DNA of 64,000 nucleotides from Streptomyces sp. HD (GCF_028369295.1 NZ_JAQMYP010000005.1:1-64000); one strand, 5' to 3'; counted from the first letter of the stretch, positions 43,609-52,349 are shown. Notes: generated by a model from the letters alone, not told the origin. Numbers and translations: made by a program.

Positions 43609-45072
43609 ATGTCCGACAAGATTGTTGTCGCCGGTGTCTCCGTCGACACCCGGCACTGGATCGGCGGCGAGCGTGTCGCCTCCGGCGACACCTTTACCGA
43701 CAGCTCTCCGATTGACGGCAGCGTTCTCGGTGAGATCGCCCGAGGCGGTCCCGCCGAAGCCGATGCCGCCGTCGCCGCCGCCCGTGAGGCGTTCCCCGCA
43801 TGGGCCGCCACCTCCCGCGCCGAACGCGCCCGCATCCTGCACGCCGTCGCCGACGGCGTCGAGAAGCGGCTCGAAGAGCTCGCCATCGTCGAGACCACCG
43901 ACAACGGCGCCCTCCTGCGCTCGCACCGCCGCGGCGTCATGCCGCGCGTGGCCCACAACTTCCGGTTCTTCGCAGACTGGTTGCTGACGCTCGACCACGA
44001 GGACTTCGAGACCCGTGGGCACACCAACCACGTCTCATGGGACCCGGCCGGCCCCTGCGTGCTGATCACCCCCTGGAACGCCCCCCTGATGCTGGCCACG
44101 TGGAAGGTCGCCCCCGCCCTCGCCGCCGGCAACACCGTCGTCCTCAAGCCCGCCGAGTGGTCCCCGCTCACCGCATCCCTCCTCGCCGACATCGCGGCCG
44201 AGGCGGGACTGCCCGCCGGGGTGCTGAATGTCGTCCAGGGTTACGGATCCGAGATCGGCGACGCCCTCACCTCCCACCCGGACGTGCGCCGGATCAGCTT
44301 CACGGGATCGGTGCCCACGGCCCGGCGGATCGCCGCGTCCGCCGCCGCGAACCTGACGCCGCTCAGCCTCGAACTCGGCGGCAAGTCACCCCTGTTGGTG
44401 TTCGCCGACGCCGACCTGGACCTGGCCGTCGACCTCGCCGTGGAGCAGTACGACAACGCGGGGCAGGTCTGTCTCGCGGGGACGCGGTTGCTCGTCGAGG
44501 AGTCGGTCGCCGAGGAGTTCACGCGTCGGTTCGTGGCGAAGGCCGGGCAGTTGACGCAGGGCGACCCCCGGGACGAGGGCACCGACATCGGGCCGAACAT
44601 CCATCCGCGGCAGTTGGACAAGATCGACGGGTTCGTGCGGCGGGCGGTCGCGGGCGGGGCGCGTGTCGTCATCGGTGGGCATCGCGGGGAAGAGCAGTAC
44701 TACGCGCCGACCCTGCTCACCGATGTCGCCCAGGACTCCGAGATCGTGCAGGAGGAGGTCTTCGGGCCCGTGCTGACCCTGCAGACGTTCGCCGACGAGG
44801 ACGAGGCCGTACGCCTCGCCAACGACACCCGCTTCGGGCTCGCCGCCACCCTCGCCACCGGCGACGCCGAGCGCGCCGAGCGTGTCACCGCGCGGCTGGT
44901 CGCCGGCACCGTCTGGGTCAACTGCTTCTTCGTCCGCGACCTCCAGGCCCCCTTCGGCGGCTCCCGCCAGTCCGGCGTCGGGCGCGAGGGCGGCACCTGG
45001 AGCTTCGACTTCTACTGCGACCTGAAGAACACCGTGACCGCCCCGAAGGGATGGAGCCAGAGCCATGGGTGA
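43609..45072 (+). CDS. aldehyde dehydrogenase, CHMS dehydrogenase-like
   Basis: A 487-residue NAD(P)-dependent aldehyde dehydrogenase: ITPWNAPLMLATWKVAPALAAGNTVVLKPAEWSP, SFTGSVPTA, the catalytic Glu in LELGGKSP and the catalytic Cys in AGQVCLAG. Adjacency to the extradiol dioxygenase and FAH-family gene makes 5-carboxymethyl-2-hydroxymuconate-semialdehyde dehydrogenase (HpaE/HpcC) the likely role. Its last codons overlap the dioxygenase start. Confidence 0.8.
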   Translation: MSDKIVVAGVSVDTRHWIGGERVASGDTFTDSSPIDGSVLGEIARGGPAEADAAVAAAREAFPAWAATSRAERARILHAVADGVEKRLEELAIVETTDNGALLRSHRRGVMPRVAHNFRFFADWLLTLDHEDFETRGHTNHVSWDPAGPCVLITPWNAPLMLATWKVAPALAAGNTVVLKPAEWSPLTASLLADIAAEAGLPAGVLNVVQGYGSEIGDALTSHPDVRRISFTGSVPTARRIAASAAANLTPLSLELGGKSPLLVFADADLDLAVDLAVEQYDNAGQVCLAGTRLLVEESVAEEFTRRFVAKAGQLTQGDPRDEGTDIGPNIHPRQLDKIDGFVRRAVAGGARVVIGGHRGEEQYYAPTLLTDVAQDSEIVQEEVFGPVLTLQTFADEDEAVRLANDTRFGLAATLATGDAERAERVTARLVAGTVWVNCFFVRDLQAPFGGSRQSGVGREGGTWSFDFYCDLKNTVTAPKGWSQSHG

Positions 45073-46009
45073 GATCGTCGGGGCCGGGCTGCTCGCCCAT
45101 GTCCCCACCATCGTGCTGCCGGAGGCCGACCGGCTGGAGCTCAACGAAGGCAAGGAGATCACCCTTGTCACCGGGCTCCGGCAGCTCCGTGAGGACGTCT
45201 TCGCGCGGGACGACTACGACACCGTCGTCGTCCTCGACTCCCACTGGGCCACCACCGTCGAGTTCGTCGTCACCGCACAGCAGCGCCGCGCCGGGCTCTT
45301 CACCTCCGAGGAACTGCCCCGCGGGATGTGCCGGATGCCGTACGACTTCCCGGGCGACCCCGAACTCGCCCGCAACATCGAGAAGTTCGCGGACAAGCAC
45401 GGCACCTGGATCACCGCGATCGAGGACGACCAACTACCGATCTACTACGCCACCGTCAACCTCTGGAAGTTCCTGGGGGAGGGGCTGCCGGACAAGCGGT
45501 GGGTCACCATCGGCGTCTGCCAGACCGGTGACATGGAGGACCATCTGCGGCTGGGGCGGGCCCTGGCCGACGGCATCGCCGCGACGCCGGGGCGGCGGGT
45601 CCTGCTCATCGCCTCCGGGGCGCTGTCCCACACCTTCTGGCCGCTGCGCGAGCTGCGCGACCACGAGGCGAGCGACCCGGTGCACATCTTCACGCCCGAG
45701 GCCCGTGCCGCGGACCAGGAGCGCATCGGCTGGTTCAAGGAGGGCCGTCACGACAAGGTCCTCGACGCCATGGACGAGTTCTGGAAGTACAAGCCCGAGG
45801 CGAAGTTCTTCCACTACCTGATGATGGCCGGCGCCCTCGGTGAGCAGGGCTGCGTGGCCAGGGCCCGCCAGTACGGCGAGTACGAGAACTCCATCGGCAC
45901 GGGCCAGGTCCATCTGTGGTTCGACCGGCCCGCCGACGGCTGGACCGGCACCGGTCGGCCCGCACCGTCGTACCAGCGCACCCCGCACAGCCGCCCCCAG
46001 GAGGTCTGA
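45065..46009 (+). CDS. class III (LigB-type) extradiol dioxygenase, homoprotocatechuate 2,3-dioxygenase-like
   Basis: A 314-residue LigB-fold dioxygenase: GAGLLAHVPTIVLPEADR (iron-ligand His near the N-terminus), DSHWATTVEFVV, LLIASGALSHTFWPLRELRD and FHYLMMAGALG. It probably opens the ring of 3,4-dihydroxyphenylacetate or a related catechol. It lies between the semialdehyde dehydrogenase (overlap) and the FAH-family gene, the order of an hpc/hpa-type operon. Confidence 0.82.
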   Translation: MGEIVGAGLLAHVPTIVLPEADRLELNEGKEITLVTGLRQLREDVFARDDYDTVVVLDSHWATTVEFVVTAQQRRAGLFTSEELPRGMCRMPYDFPGDPELARNIEKFADKHGTWITAIEDDQLPIYYATVNLWKFLGEGLPDKRWVTIGVCQTGDMEDHLRLGRALADGIAATPGRRVLLIASGALSHTFWPLRELRDHEASDPVHIFTPEARAADQERIGWFKEGRHDKVLDAMDEFWKYKPEAKFFHYLMMAGALGEQGCVARARQYGEYENSIGTGQVHLWFDRPADGWTGTGRPAPSYQRTPHSRPQEV

Positions 46010-46012
46010 GAC

Positions 46013-46858
46013 ATGCCCGAGTACCGCCGGATTCTGCTGGACGGCGCCGCCGTCCAGGTCACCGTCGACGGGGACGAACTCGTCGCCGGTGACGGCCGCC
46101 GCGTCAAGATCGAGGAGGCCCGGCACCTGCCTCCGGTCGTGCCTTCCAAGGTCATCGCCGTCCACCTCAACCACCGCAGCCGCGTCGACGAGTTCGGGAT
46201 CGAGCTGCCGGACACGCCCACCTACTTCCACAAGCCGACCTCGTCCCTCAACTCGCACAAGGGGGCCATCGTCCGGCCCGAGGGCTGCAAATGGCTCAAC
46301 TACGAGGGCGAGGTCGCCATCGTCATCGGGAGGACCGCGCGGAACATATCGGCGGCCGAGGCGGGCGAGTACATCGCCGGTTACACCGTCGCCAACGACT
46401 ACGGGCTGCACGACTTCCGTGACACCGACGCCGGGTCGATGCTGCGGGTCAAGGGCTCCGACACCCTGTGCCCGCTCGGGCCGGGCCTGGTCACCGACTG
46501 GGACTTCCGCGGCAAGCGGCTGCGGACGTACGTCAACGGCGAGGTCGTCCAGGACGGTTCGACCGACGAGATGAAGTGGGACATGCACTACCTCGTCGCC
46601 GACATCGCCCGGACGATCACCCTCCACCCGGGAGACGTGCTGCTGTCCGGTACGCCCGCCAACTCCCGGCCCGTCCGGCCCGGCGACGTCGTCGAGGTGG
46701 AGGTCGAGGGCCTCGGCCGGCTCACCAACCACATCGTCACCGGCCCCACCCCGATCCGCACCGACGTCGGCGCCCAGCCCACCGAGTCCGAGGAGGTGCT
46801 GTCCACCGCGCTCGGCGGCGACTGGGAGTTCCGCGGCATCCGGCCGCCCCGGCGTTGA
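46013..46858 (+). CDS. fumarylacetoacetate hydrolase-family isomerase/decarboxylase (HpaG/HpcE-like)
   Basis: A 281-residue FAH-fold protein: VIAVHLNHRSRVDEFG, TYFHKPTSSLNSHKGAIVRP, WLNYEGEVAIVIGRTARN (metal-binding Glu residues), YTVANDYGLHDFRDTD, and GDVLLSGTPANSRPVRPGDVVEVEVEGLG. In homoprotocatechuate catabolism it decarboxylates or isomerises the ring-cleavage product. HpcE of enterobacteria carries two such domains; this one has a single domain. Confidence 0.85.
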   Translation: MPEYRRILLDGAAVQVTVDGDELVAGDGRRVKIEEARHLPPVVPSKVIAVHLNHRSRVDEFGIELPDTPTYFHKPTSSLNSHKGAIVRPEGCKWLNYEGEVAIVIGRTARNISAAEAGEYIAGYTVANDYGLHDFRDTDAGSMLRVKGSDTLCPLGPGLVTDWDFRGKRLRTYVNGEVVQDGSTDEMKWDMHYLVADIARTITLHPGDVLLSGTPANSRPVRPGDVVEVEVEGLGRLTNHIVTGPTPIRTDVGAQPTESEEVLSTALGGDWEFRGIRPPRR

Positions 46859-46920
46859 CCGTGCGTACGGCGCCGACCGGACGCACGGCGGTGTCCGACC
46901 CGGCGGGTAAGGTCGCGAAC

Positions 46921-47601
46921 ATGACCGCATCCGCCGACGGAGCCCAGGGAACCGAGGGAACCGAAAGGGCCAAGGGCTCCAAGGGTTCCCAGGGGCCCGA
47001 CGACCGCAAGCCGCGCCGGCGCATGAACTACGGCGAGGGCCGCGAGGCCCTGCTCAACGCCGCTGTGCGGGTCGTGGCGCGGGGCGGGCTGCGCAAGCTC
47101 ACCTACCGGGCGGTCGCACAGGAGGCGGGCACCACGCACGGCCTGGTCGTCCACCACTTCGGCTCGCGCGACGCGCTGATCGAGGAGGCCCTCGCGCACG
47201 CGATCCGCACCTCGCTCAGCACCAGCGCCCTCGAACCCGGCACCGGCCGGGTCGCCGACTTCTCGGTCGGCGTCTCCGACATGGTCACGGCCGATCCGGA
47301 CATCCAGGCCTTCCAGTACGAACTGCTGCTGGAGGCCCGGCGCCGCCCCGAGCTGCTCCCGCAGATCCGTGCCCTGTACGACGACTACTTCGACGCCACC
47401 AAGCGCGAGCTGTCCCGCATGCTGCCCGACGACGCCGGCCGCCCGCTGACCCGACTCGTCTTCGCCGCCCTGGACGGCCTCGTCCTGCACCAGCTCGTCT
47501 TCGGCGAGCCCGAGACCACCGACGCCGCCATCGAGGAGCTGCGCGGGCTGCTCCGGCTCATCGAGGCGGACGGCGACGACGACCCGGAGAACGACGGCTG
47601 A
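46921..47601 (+). CDS. TetR-family regulator
   Basis: A 226-residue TetR protein with a low-complexity N-terminus, then GREALLNAAVRVVARGGLRKLTYRAVAQEAGTTHGLVVHHFGSRDALIEEAL (an HTH of the DNA-binding type). It is 62 bases behind the ring-cleavage operon with its own leaderless promoter (TAAGGT 46908-46913, eight bases before the ATG). No copy of the 18-bp operator is seen at this promoter, so it may control a different set of genes or only modulate the operon. Confidence 0.8.
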   Translation: MTASADGAQGTEGTERAKGSKGSQGPDDRKPRRRMNYGEGREALLNAAVRVVARGGLRKLTYRAVAQEAGTTHGLVVHHFGSRDALIEEALAHAIRTSLSTSALEPGTGRVADFSVGVSDMVTADPDIQAFQYELLLEARRRPELLPQIRALYDDYFDATKRELSRMLPDDAGRPLTRLVFAALDGLVLHQLVFGEPETTDAAIEELRGLLRLIEADGDDDPENDG

Positions 47602-47612
47602 CCTGCGTCTTC

Positions 47613-47646
47613 AAGGACCCCGGGCACCTGTGGGCCCGGGGTCCTT
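47613..47646 (+). terminator. 13-bp hairpin terminator after the TetR gene
   Basis: AAGGACCCCGGGC pairs with GCCCGGGGTCCTT around an 8-base loop. It separates the ring-cleavage/TetR unit from the permease promoter. Confidence 0.85.
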
Positions 47647-47687
47647 CCGCGTTGTCGTACCAATCCACCAATTCTCGGCGCCACCCC

Positions 47688-47716
47688 TTGTCAAACGGAT
47701 AGTTCCAGCCCACCAT
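47688..47716 (+). promoter_or_regulatory. promoter of the permease-puuC-puuD unit
   Basis: TTGTCA (47688-47693), 17 bases, CACCAT (47711-47716, weak). Operator 3 lies directly behind it. Confidence 0.45.
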
Positions 47717-47724
47717 GAGGCAAC

Positions 47725-47742
47725 TCGTTTGGCCTGAAACGA
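47725..47742 (+). promoter_or_regulatory. operator 3 of the amine regulon (permease promoter)
   Basis: TCGTTTGGCCTGAAACGA, the most symmetrical copy (CGTTT/AAACG). It lies at the start of transcription of the permease unit. Confidence 0.7.
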
Positions 47743-47771
47743 AATCCCCTTTCCCCTGGCAGGTGATCCGA

Positions 47772-49220
47772 GTGGACAGTCAGACGGCGGTCCCGAACCA
47801 GACCGCGCCCGACGCCTCCACCGCAGGCAAGCTCAAGCCCAACTCCCTCGGCGTGCTGGGCATCCTCTTCTTCGTCCTCTCCGCCCAGGCGCCGCTGACC
47901 GGCATCGCGGGCGCCGTCCCCATCGCCGTGGCCATCGGCAACGGCGCCGGGGCCCCGGCCGCCTATCTCGCGGCCGGTCTGATCACCCTGCTGTTCTCGG
48001 TCGGCTTCGTCGCCATGGGCCGGCATGTGGTGGACGCCGGAGCCTTCTACCGGTACATCGGCAAAGGGCTCGGCAGGGACCTCGGCAACGGCAGCGCGGG
48101 CATCGCCCTCTTCGCGTACTGCGCGGTCCAGGCCGCCATGTACGGCCTGTACGGGGCCACCGTCAGCGGGCTGCTGGCGCACTACACCGGGGCGGACGTG
48201 CCGTGGTGGGTCTGTGCCCTGGTGACCATGGCGATCGTGCAGGTTCTCGGTGCCCTGGGCATCGAGATGGGCGCGAAGGTGCTGGCCGTGTTCGTGCTGG
48301 CCGAGTTCAGCATCCTGAGCGCCTTCGCCGTCGTCACCCTCGCCAAGGGCGGCGGGCCCGAAGGGCTCGGCATCGCGGACACGTTCTCACCGGGCGCGGC
48401 CCTGGACGGGGCGCCCGGCGTGGCGCTGATGTTCGCCGTGGCCTCGATGATCGGTTTCGAGGCCACCGCGATCTACGGCGAGGAGGCGCGCGAGCCCCGC
48501 AGGACGGTGCCCCGGGCCACCTATCTAGCCGTCGCCCTGGTCACCGGCTTCTTCGCCTTCGCCTCCTGGATGCTGATCTCCTCCTACGGCGCCTCCAGGG
48601 CGGCTGGGGCGGCGGGGCAGGCGCTGGAGGGCGGCGACTCCACGGCGTTCGTGTTCGCGCCGATCGCCGCCCAGTTCGGCACCTGGGTCAACGACGTCCT
48701 GCCCGTCCTGCTGGCCACCTCCCTGTTCGCCGGCATCCTCGCCTTCCACAACTCGGCCAACCGCTACCTGTTCTCGCTCAGCCGCGAGGGCCTGCTGCCC
48801 CGCGGGCTGTCCGCGGTCAACGGCCGGCACTCGCCCCGCGTCGCGGGCTTCGTGCAGACAGCGATCGCCGTGCTCCTGGTGATCCCGTTCGCGCTGGCCG
48901 GCAAGGACCCGGTGCTCACGCTGTTCTCGTGGGGGAGCGGCATCGCCGTACTGGCGATCATGCTGCTCTACTTCCTGACCTCGGCCTCGGTCGTGGCCTT
49001 CTTCCGGCGCGAGCGCCTCGACACCCGGCTGTGGAACACACTGATCGCCCCCGTGCTGGGTGCCGTGGGGATCGCCTGTGCCATCTGGCTGATCGTCGAG
49101 AACTTCACGACCCTCATCGGCGGCGACCGGACGACGGCCGTATGGCTGCAGGTGATGGTTCCCGCCGTCCTGGTGCTGGGCGTCGTCGCCGGTCGGCTGA
49201 CCCGCTCGGCCCGTCCGTAG
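47772..49220 (+). CDS. APC-family amine/amino acid permease (PuuP-like role)
   Basis: A 482-residue amino acid-polyamine-organocation transporter with twelve hydrophobic segments: GILFFVLSAQAPLTGIAGAVPIAV (unwound helix 1), VDAGAFYRYIGKGLG and MIGFEATAIYGEEAREPRRTVPRATYLA. GTG 47772 has AGGTGAT six bases upstream; the longer reading starts inside the operator region. It is inferred to import the amine handled by the GS-like ligase, because it shares operator type with that gene and is followed by PuuC- and PuuD-like genes. Confidence 0.8.
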   Translation: MDSQTAVPNQTAPDASTAGKLKPNSLGVLGILFFVLSAQAPLTGIAGAVPIAVAIGNGAGAPAAYLAAGLITLLFSVGFVAMGRHVVDAGAFYRYIGKGLGRDLGNGSAGIALFAYCAVQAAMYGLYGATVSGLLAHYTGADVPWWVCALVTMAIVQVLGALGIEMGAKVLAVFVLAEFSILSAFAVVTLAKGGGPEGLGIADTFSPGAALDGAPGVALMFAVASMIGFEATAIYGEEAREPRRTVPRATYLAVALVTGFFAFASWMLISSYGASRAAGAAGQALEGGDSTAFVFAPIAAQFGTWVNDVLPVLLATSLFAGILAFHNSANRYLFSLSREGLLPRGLSAVNGRHSPRVAGFVQTAIAVLLVIPFALAGKDPVLTLFSWGSGIAVLAIMLLYFLTSASVVAFFRRERLDTRLWNTLIAPVLGAVGIACAIWLIVENFTTLIGGDRTTAVWLQVMVPAVLVLGVVAGRLTRSARP

Positions 49221-49224
49221 GCCG

Positions 49225-49313
49225 GGCCGCCGTCCGGCTGGGCCGCCATCCGGCTGGGCCGCCATCCGGCTGGGCCGCCATCCGGCCGGGGAACCGTCGG
49301 CCGGATGGCGGCC
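49225..49313 (+). repeat. four 16-bp tandem repeats plus one inverted copy
   Basis: GGCCGCCRTCCGGCTG is repeated at 49225, 49241, 49257 and 49273 (the last ends CCG). The inverted copy CGGCCGGATGGCGGCC is at 49298-49313. The fourth unit and the inverted copy form a perfect 16-bp stem with a 9-base loop; the other units could pair with it alternatively. It lies in the permease-puuC gap. Confidence 0.9.
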
Positions 49314-49376
49314 CTCCACTCCGGGCCCGCCCCTTTCCTCTTTCCTCTGATCACCGACCCTGTCTGGAGGTCCCGC

Positions 49377-50867
49377 ATGCCGGCTGTCACCCACGAGGAG
49401 TGGCTGCGTCGAGCCAAGTCCCTCGAACCGTCCGGTGCCCATCACATCGACGGCGCCGACGAGCCGGGCGCGGGAGGGACCTTCGCGGCCGTCTCGCCCC
49501 GGGACGGACAGGTGCTGGCGCAGGTCGCCGACGGGGGAACCGCCGAGGTGGACGCGGCCGTCGCAGCCGCCCGCCGTGCCTTCGACGCCGGGCCGTGGCC
49601 GCGTCTCGCCCCCGTCGAGCGCGGCCGGATACTGCTGCGCATCGCCGACCTGCTGGAGGAACGGCGCGCGGAACTGGCGCTGACCATCAGCCTGGAGATG
49701 GGCAAACCGATCACCGACGCCCACGACATCGAACTGCGCGCCGCCATCACCACCTTCCGCTGGTACGGCCAGCTCGCCGACAAGCTCACCGACGAGTCCC
49801 CGCACACCACCCCCGACGCCCTCGCCCTGGTCACCCGCGAACCGGCCGGCGTCGTTGGCGCCGTCGTCCCCTGGAACTTCCCCCTGACGCTGGCGAGTTG
49901 GAAGATCGCCCCGGCGCTCGCGGCCGGCTGCACGGTCGTACTGAAACCGTCCGAGAACTCCCCGCTGTCGGCTCTGCTGCTGGGCCGGCTGGCGACCGAG
50001 GCCGGGCTGCCCCCGGGTGTGCTCAACGTGGTGAACGGCGACGGCCCCGTCGCCGGACGCGCCCTCGGACTCCACCCCGACGTCGACGTCCTGGCCTTCA
50101 CCGGCTCCACCGCCGTCGGCCGCCACTTCCTGCACTACGCGGCCGACTCCAACCTCAAGCGCGTCTGGCTCGAACTCGGCGGCAAGTCACCGAACATCGT
50201 CCTTCCCGACGCCCCCGACCTGGACCGGGCCGCCGCCACCGCGGCCTGGGGCATCTTCTTCAACCAGGGCGAGATGTGCACGGCACCCTCCCGGCTCCTG
50301 GTGCACTCCTCGATCGCCGAACGCGTCACCGAGGCCGTCGTACGCCGGGCGCGCGAGCTGCGCATCGGCGACCCCCTGGACCCGGCCACCGAGATGGGCG
50401 CCCTGGCCGGCGAGGCCCACCTGGGGCGGGTGCAGGACCACATCGCCACGGGCCTGGCCGAGGGCGCCCGGCTGCTCACCGGCGGCTCCCGCACCCGCAC
50501 CGACACCGGCGGCAGCTTCCTGCAGCCGACCGTCTTCGACCACGTGGACCCCGGGATGCGGCTGTCCCGCGAGGAGATCTTCGGGCCCGTCCTGTCGGTC
50601 CTCGCCTTCGACGACCTGGACGAGGCGGTACGGCTGGCCAACGCGACCGAGTACGGCCTCGCCGCCGGCCTGTGGACCTCCGACCTCTCCACCGCCCACC
50701 GCGTCGCCCGCGCGCTGAAGGCCGGCACGGTCTGGGTCAACTGCTACGAGGAGGGCGACCTGACCGTCCCGTTCGGCGGCATGAAGCAGTCCGGGAACGG
50801 CCGCGACAAGTCCGCCCACGCCCTGGACAAGTACACCGAGCTCAAGACCACCTGGATCCAGCTGTGA
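49377..50867 (+). CDS. aldehyde dehydrogenase, PuuC-like
   Basis: A 496-residue NAD(P)-dependent aldehyde dehydrogenase: VVPWNFPLTLASWKIAPALAAGCTVVLKPSENSP, AFTGSTAVGRHF, LELGGKSPN and a catalytic Cys in NQGEMCTAPSR, with PuuC-type features (MGKPITDAHDIELRAAITTFRWYGQLADKL). Good ribosome site GGAGG before ATG 49377. It is followed by overlap with the PuuD-like gene, so it is likely to oxidise a gamma-glutamylated or free amino-aldehyde. Confidence 0.82.
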   Translation: MPAVTHEEWLRRAKSLEPSGAHHIDGADEPGAGGTFAAVSPRDGQVLAQVADGGTAEVDAAVAAARRAFDAGPWPRLAPVERGRILLRIADLLEERRAELALTISLEMGKPITDAHDIELRAAITTFRWYGQLADKLTDESPHTTPDALALVTREPAGVVGAVVPWNFPLTLASWKIAPALAAGCTVVLKPSENSPLSALLLGRLATEAGLPPGVLNVVNGDGPVAGRALGLHPDVDVLAFTGSTAVGRHFLHYAADSNLKRVWLELGGKSPNIVLPDAPDLDRAAATAAWGIFFNQGEMCTAPSRLLVHSSIAERVTEAVVRRARELRIGDPLDPATEMGALAGEAHLGRVQDHIATGLAEGARLLTGGSRTRTDTGGSFLQPTVFDHVDPGMRLSREEIFGPVLSVLAFDDLDEAVRLANATEYGLAAGLWTSDLSTAHRVARALKAGTVWVNCYEEGDLTVPFGGMKQSGNGRDKSAHALDKYTELKTTWIQL

Positions 50868-51580
50868 TCCGCCCGCTCATCGCCGTACCCGCGCGCTTCT
50901 CCGCCACCACCTCCGCGCTCCGGTACGCCGCCGAGGTGGGCGCCCGCGCCCTGATCGAGGCGGTGTGGCGAGCAGGCGGCGAACCGGTGAGCATCCACCC
51001 GGCCGACCCCGCGGACGCCGATGCGGGGGAGCGGCTCGCCCGCTTCGACGGCGTCCTGCTGCCCGGCGGCGGCGACCTGGCCCCCCACCGCTACGGCGCC
51101 ACCGAAACCCACCCGACCGTCTACGACGTCGACGACCTCCAGGACGCCTTCGACCTGGAAGTCGCCCGGCGGACACTGGACCTGGGCATCCCCCTGCTGG
51201 CGATCTGCCGCGGCCTGCAGTCGGTGAACGTCGCCCTCGGCGGCACCCTGGAGCAGGACATGGGCGGCCCCGAGCGCGAACACCGGCACCTCGTGCACCC
51301 GGTGACGATCGAGCGCGGCACCCTGCTGGAACAGTCCACCGGCGCCGAGAAGGCGGATGCCTCCTGCTACCACCACCAGCGCGTGGACCGTCTCGGAGTG
51401 GGCCTCACGATCACCGCCCGCGCCGCCGACGGCACGGTGGAAGGCCTCGAACTGCCGGGCGGGAAAGGGTGGTTCACAGCCGTGCAGTGGCACCCCGAGG
51501 ACACCGCCCACCGGGACGAGGCCCAGCAGGGACTGTTCGACGCGCTGGTACGGGCGGCCGCCGCACGCCCGGGCCGCTGA
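50864..51580 (+). CDS. gamma-glutamyl hydrolase, PuuD-like class I amidotransferase
   Basis: A 238-residue peptidase C26/PuuD-type protein: FDGVLLPGGGDLAPHRYG, the nucleophile Cys115 in LLAICRGLQSVNVALGG, and His-Glu in AVQWHPEDTA. It removes glutamate from gamma-glutamyl acids made by the ligase pathway. The GTG start overlaps the PuuC-like stop. With the GS-like ligase this makes a reversible gamma-glutamyl protection cycle for an amine. Confidence 0.88.
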   Translation: MIRPLIAVPARFSATTSALRYAAEVGARALIEAVWRAGGEPVSIHPADPADADAGERLARFDGVLLPGGGDLAPHRYGATETHPTVYDVDDLQDAFDLEVARRTLDLGIPLLAICRGLQSVNVALGGTLEQDMGGPEREHRHLVHPVTIERGTLLEQSTGAEKADASCYHHQRVDRLGVGLTITARAADGTVEGLELPGGKGWFTAVQWHPEDTAHRDEAQQGLFDALVRAAAARPGR

Positions 51581-51616
51581 ACCGGCGTGCCCCGACTCGG
51601 ACCATGAAGAACGGGC

Positions 51617-52189
51617 TCAGGCCTTCGGCCGCCGCCCGCTGCGTCGCGGTGCCGGCTCGGCCCCGTCGAGCAGGGCGAGCCTGCGGTCCTCGCCCTGCTC
51701 CTCGACCTGGAGCACCACCCGGCGCAGGCCCTCCGCCACGCTCCGGCACTCCTCGGCGCTGAGCCGCCCGGCGACGAAGGCCTCCTCCTCGTTGAACGCC
51801 GGGAACAGCCGCCGCATCAGCGTCTCGCCCTCCTCGGTGAGACTGAGCAGCACCAGCCTGCCGTCGGTCGGATGCCCGGCCCGCTTCAGCAGCCCGCGCC
51901 CCTCCAGCGTCCGTGACACGCCGGTGAGCGTCCCCTTGGAGATCCCGGCCTCCTCCGCGACATGCCGGGTCTCGGACTCGCCCCACACCCAGACCACCCA
52001 GAGCACCACGAACGCCGTCCAGGTCAGATCGGCCCCGCGCAGCACGGAGTTCTCCAGGTGCTGCCGCACCGTCGAGGCCGCACGGTAGATGTTGGCGACC
52101 ACGGCCATCTGCTCCCGGTGCAGCGGAATACCGCCGAGCTTGGCCTCGGCCAGCTTCTCGGCTTCGGTGATCGATCGTTGGCCGGGCAT
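51617..52189 (-). CDS. MarR-family regulator, candidate regulon repressor
   Basis: A 190-residue MarR protein with the wHTH RHVAEEAGISKGTLTGVSRTLEGRGLLKRAGHPTDGRLVLLSLTEEG. ATG 52189 has GGAG upstream. Operator 4 (52253-52270) abuts its -10 box TACAAT (minus strand, 52272-52267), so it is probably autoregulated, and the same site type occurs at three other promoters of the island. It is therefore the best candidate for the shared repressor; the ligand may be an amine or aromatic acid. Confidence 0.82.
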   Translation of the reverse strand: MPGQRSITEAEKLAEAKLGGIPLHREQMAVVANIYRAASTVRQHLENSVLRGADLTWTAFVVLWVVWVWGESETRHVAEEAGISKGTLTGVSRTLEGRGLLKRAGHPTDGRLVLLSLTEEGETLMRRLFPAFNEEEAFVAGRLSAEECRSVAEGLRRVVLQVEEQGEDRRLALLDGAEPAPRRSGRRPKA

Positions 52190-52252
52190 GGCACACTCCT
52201 TCGACCGCGGGGCGTCGGACGGGGTCCGTCGGACGCAAAAGCAGGTGGTCGT

Positions 52253-52272
52253 TCGTTCGGGTTCAAATTGTA
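52253..52272 (-). promoter_or_regulatory. operator 4 of the amine regulon and -10 box of the MarR gene
   Basis: On the minus strand TACAAT (-10) runs into CAATTTGAACCCGAACGA, which shares the 14 bases TTTGAACCCGAACG exactly with operator 1. Confidence 0.65.
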
Positions 52273-52349
52273 CGGAAGGGTGCCTCGTGGCCCGCACCCT
52301 GGACGCCCTCTTGACGTCGGCCGCGGGCGGGCCGACACTCCAATCAAGA

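Noticed and set aside
47715..47771. Longer N-terminus for the APC permease starting at ATG 47715.
   Set aside because: It would place the operator and probable transcription start inside the coding region; GTG 47772 has a good ribosome site and fits the family.
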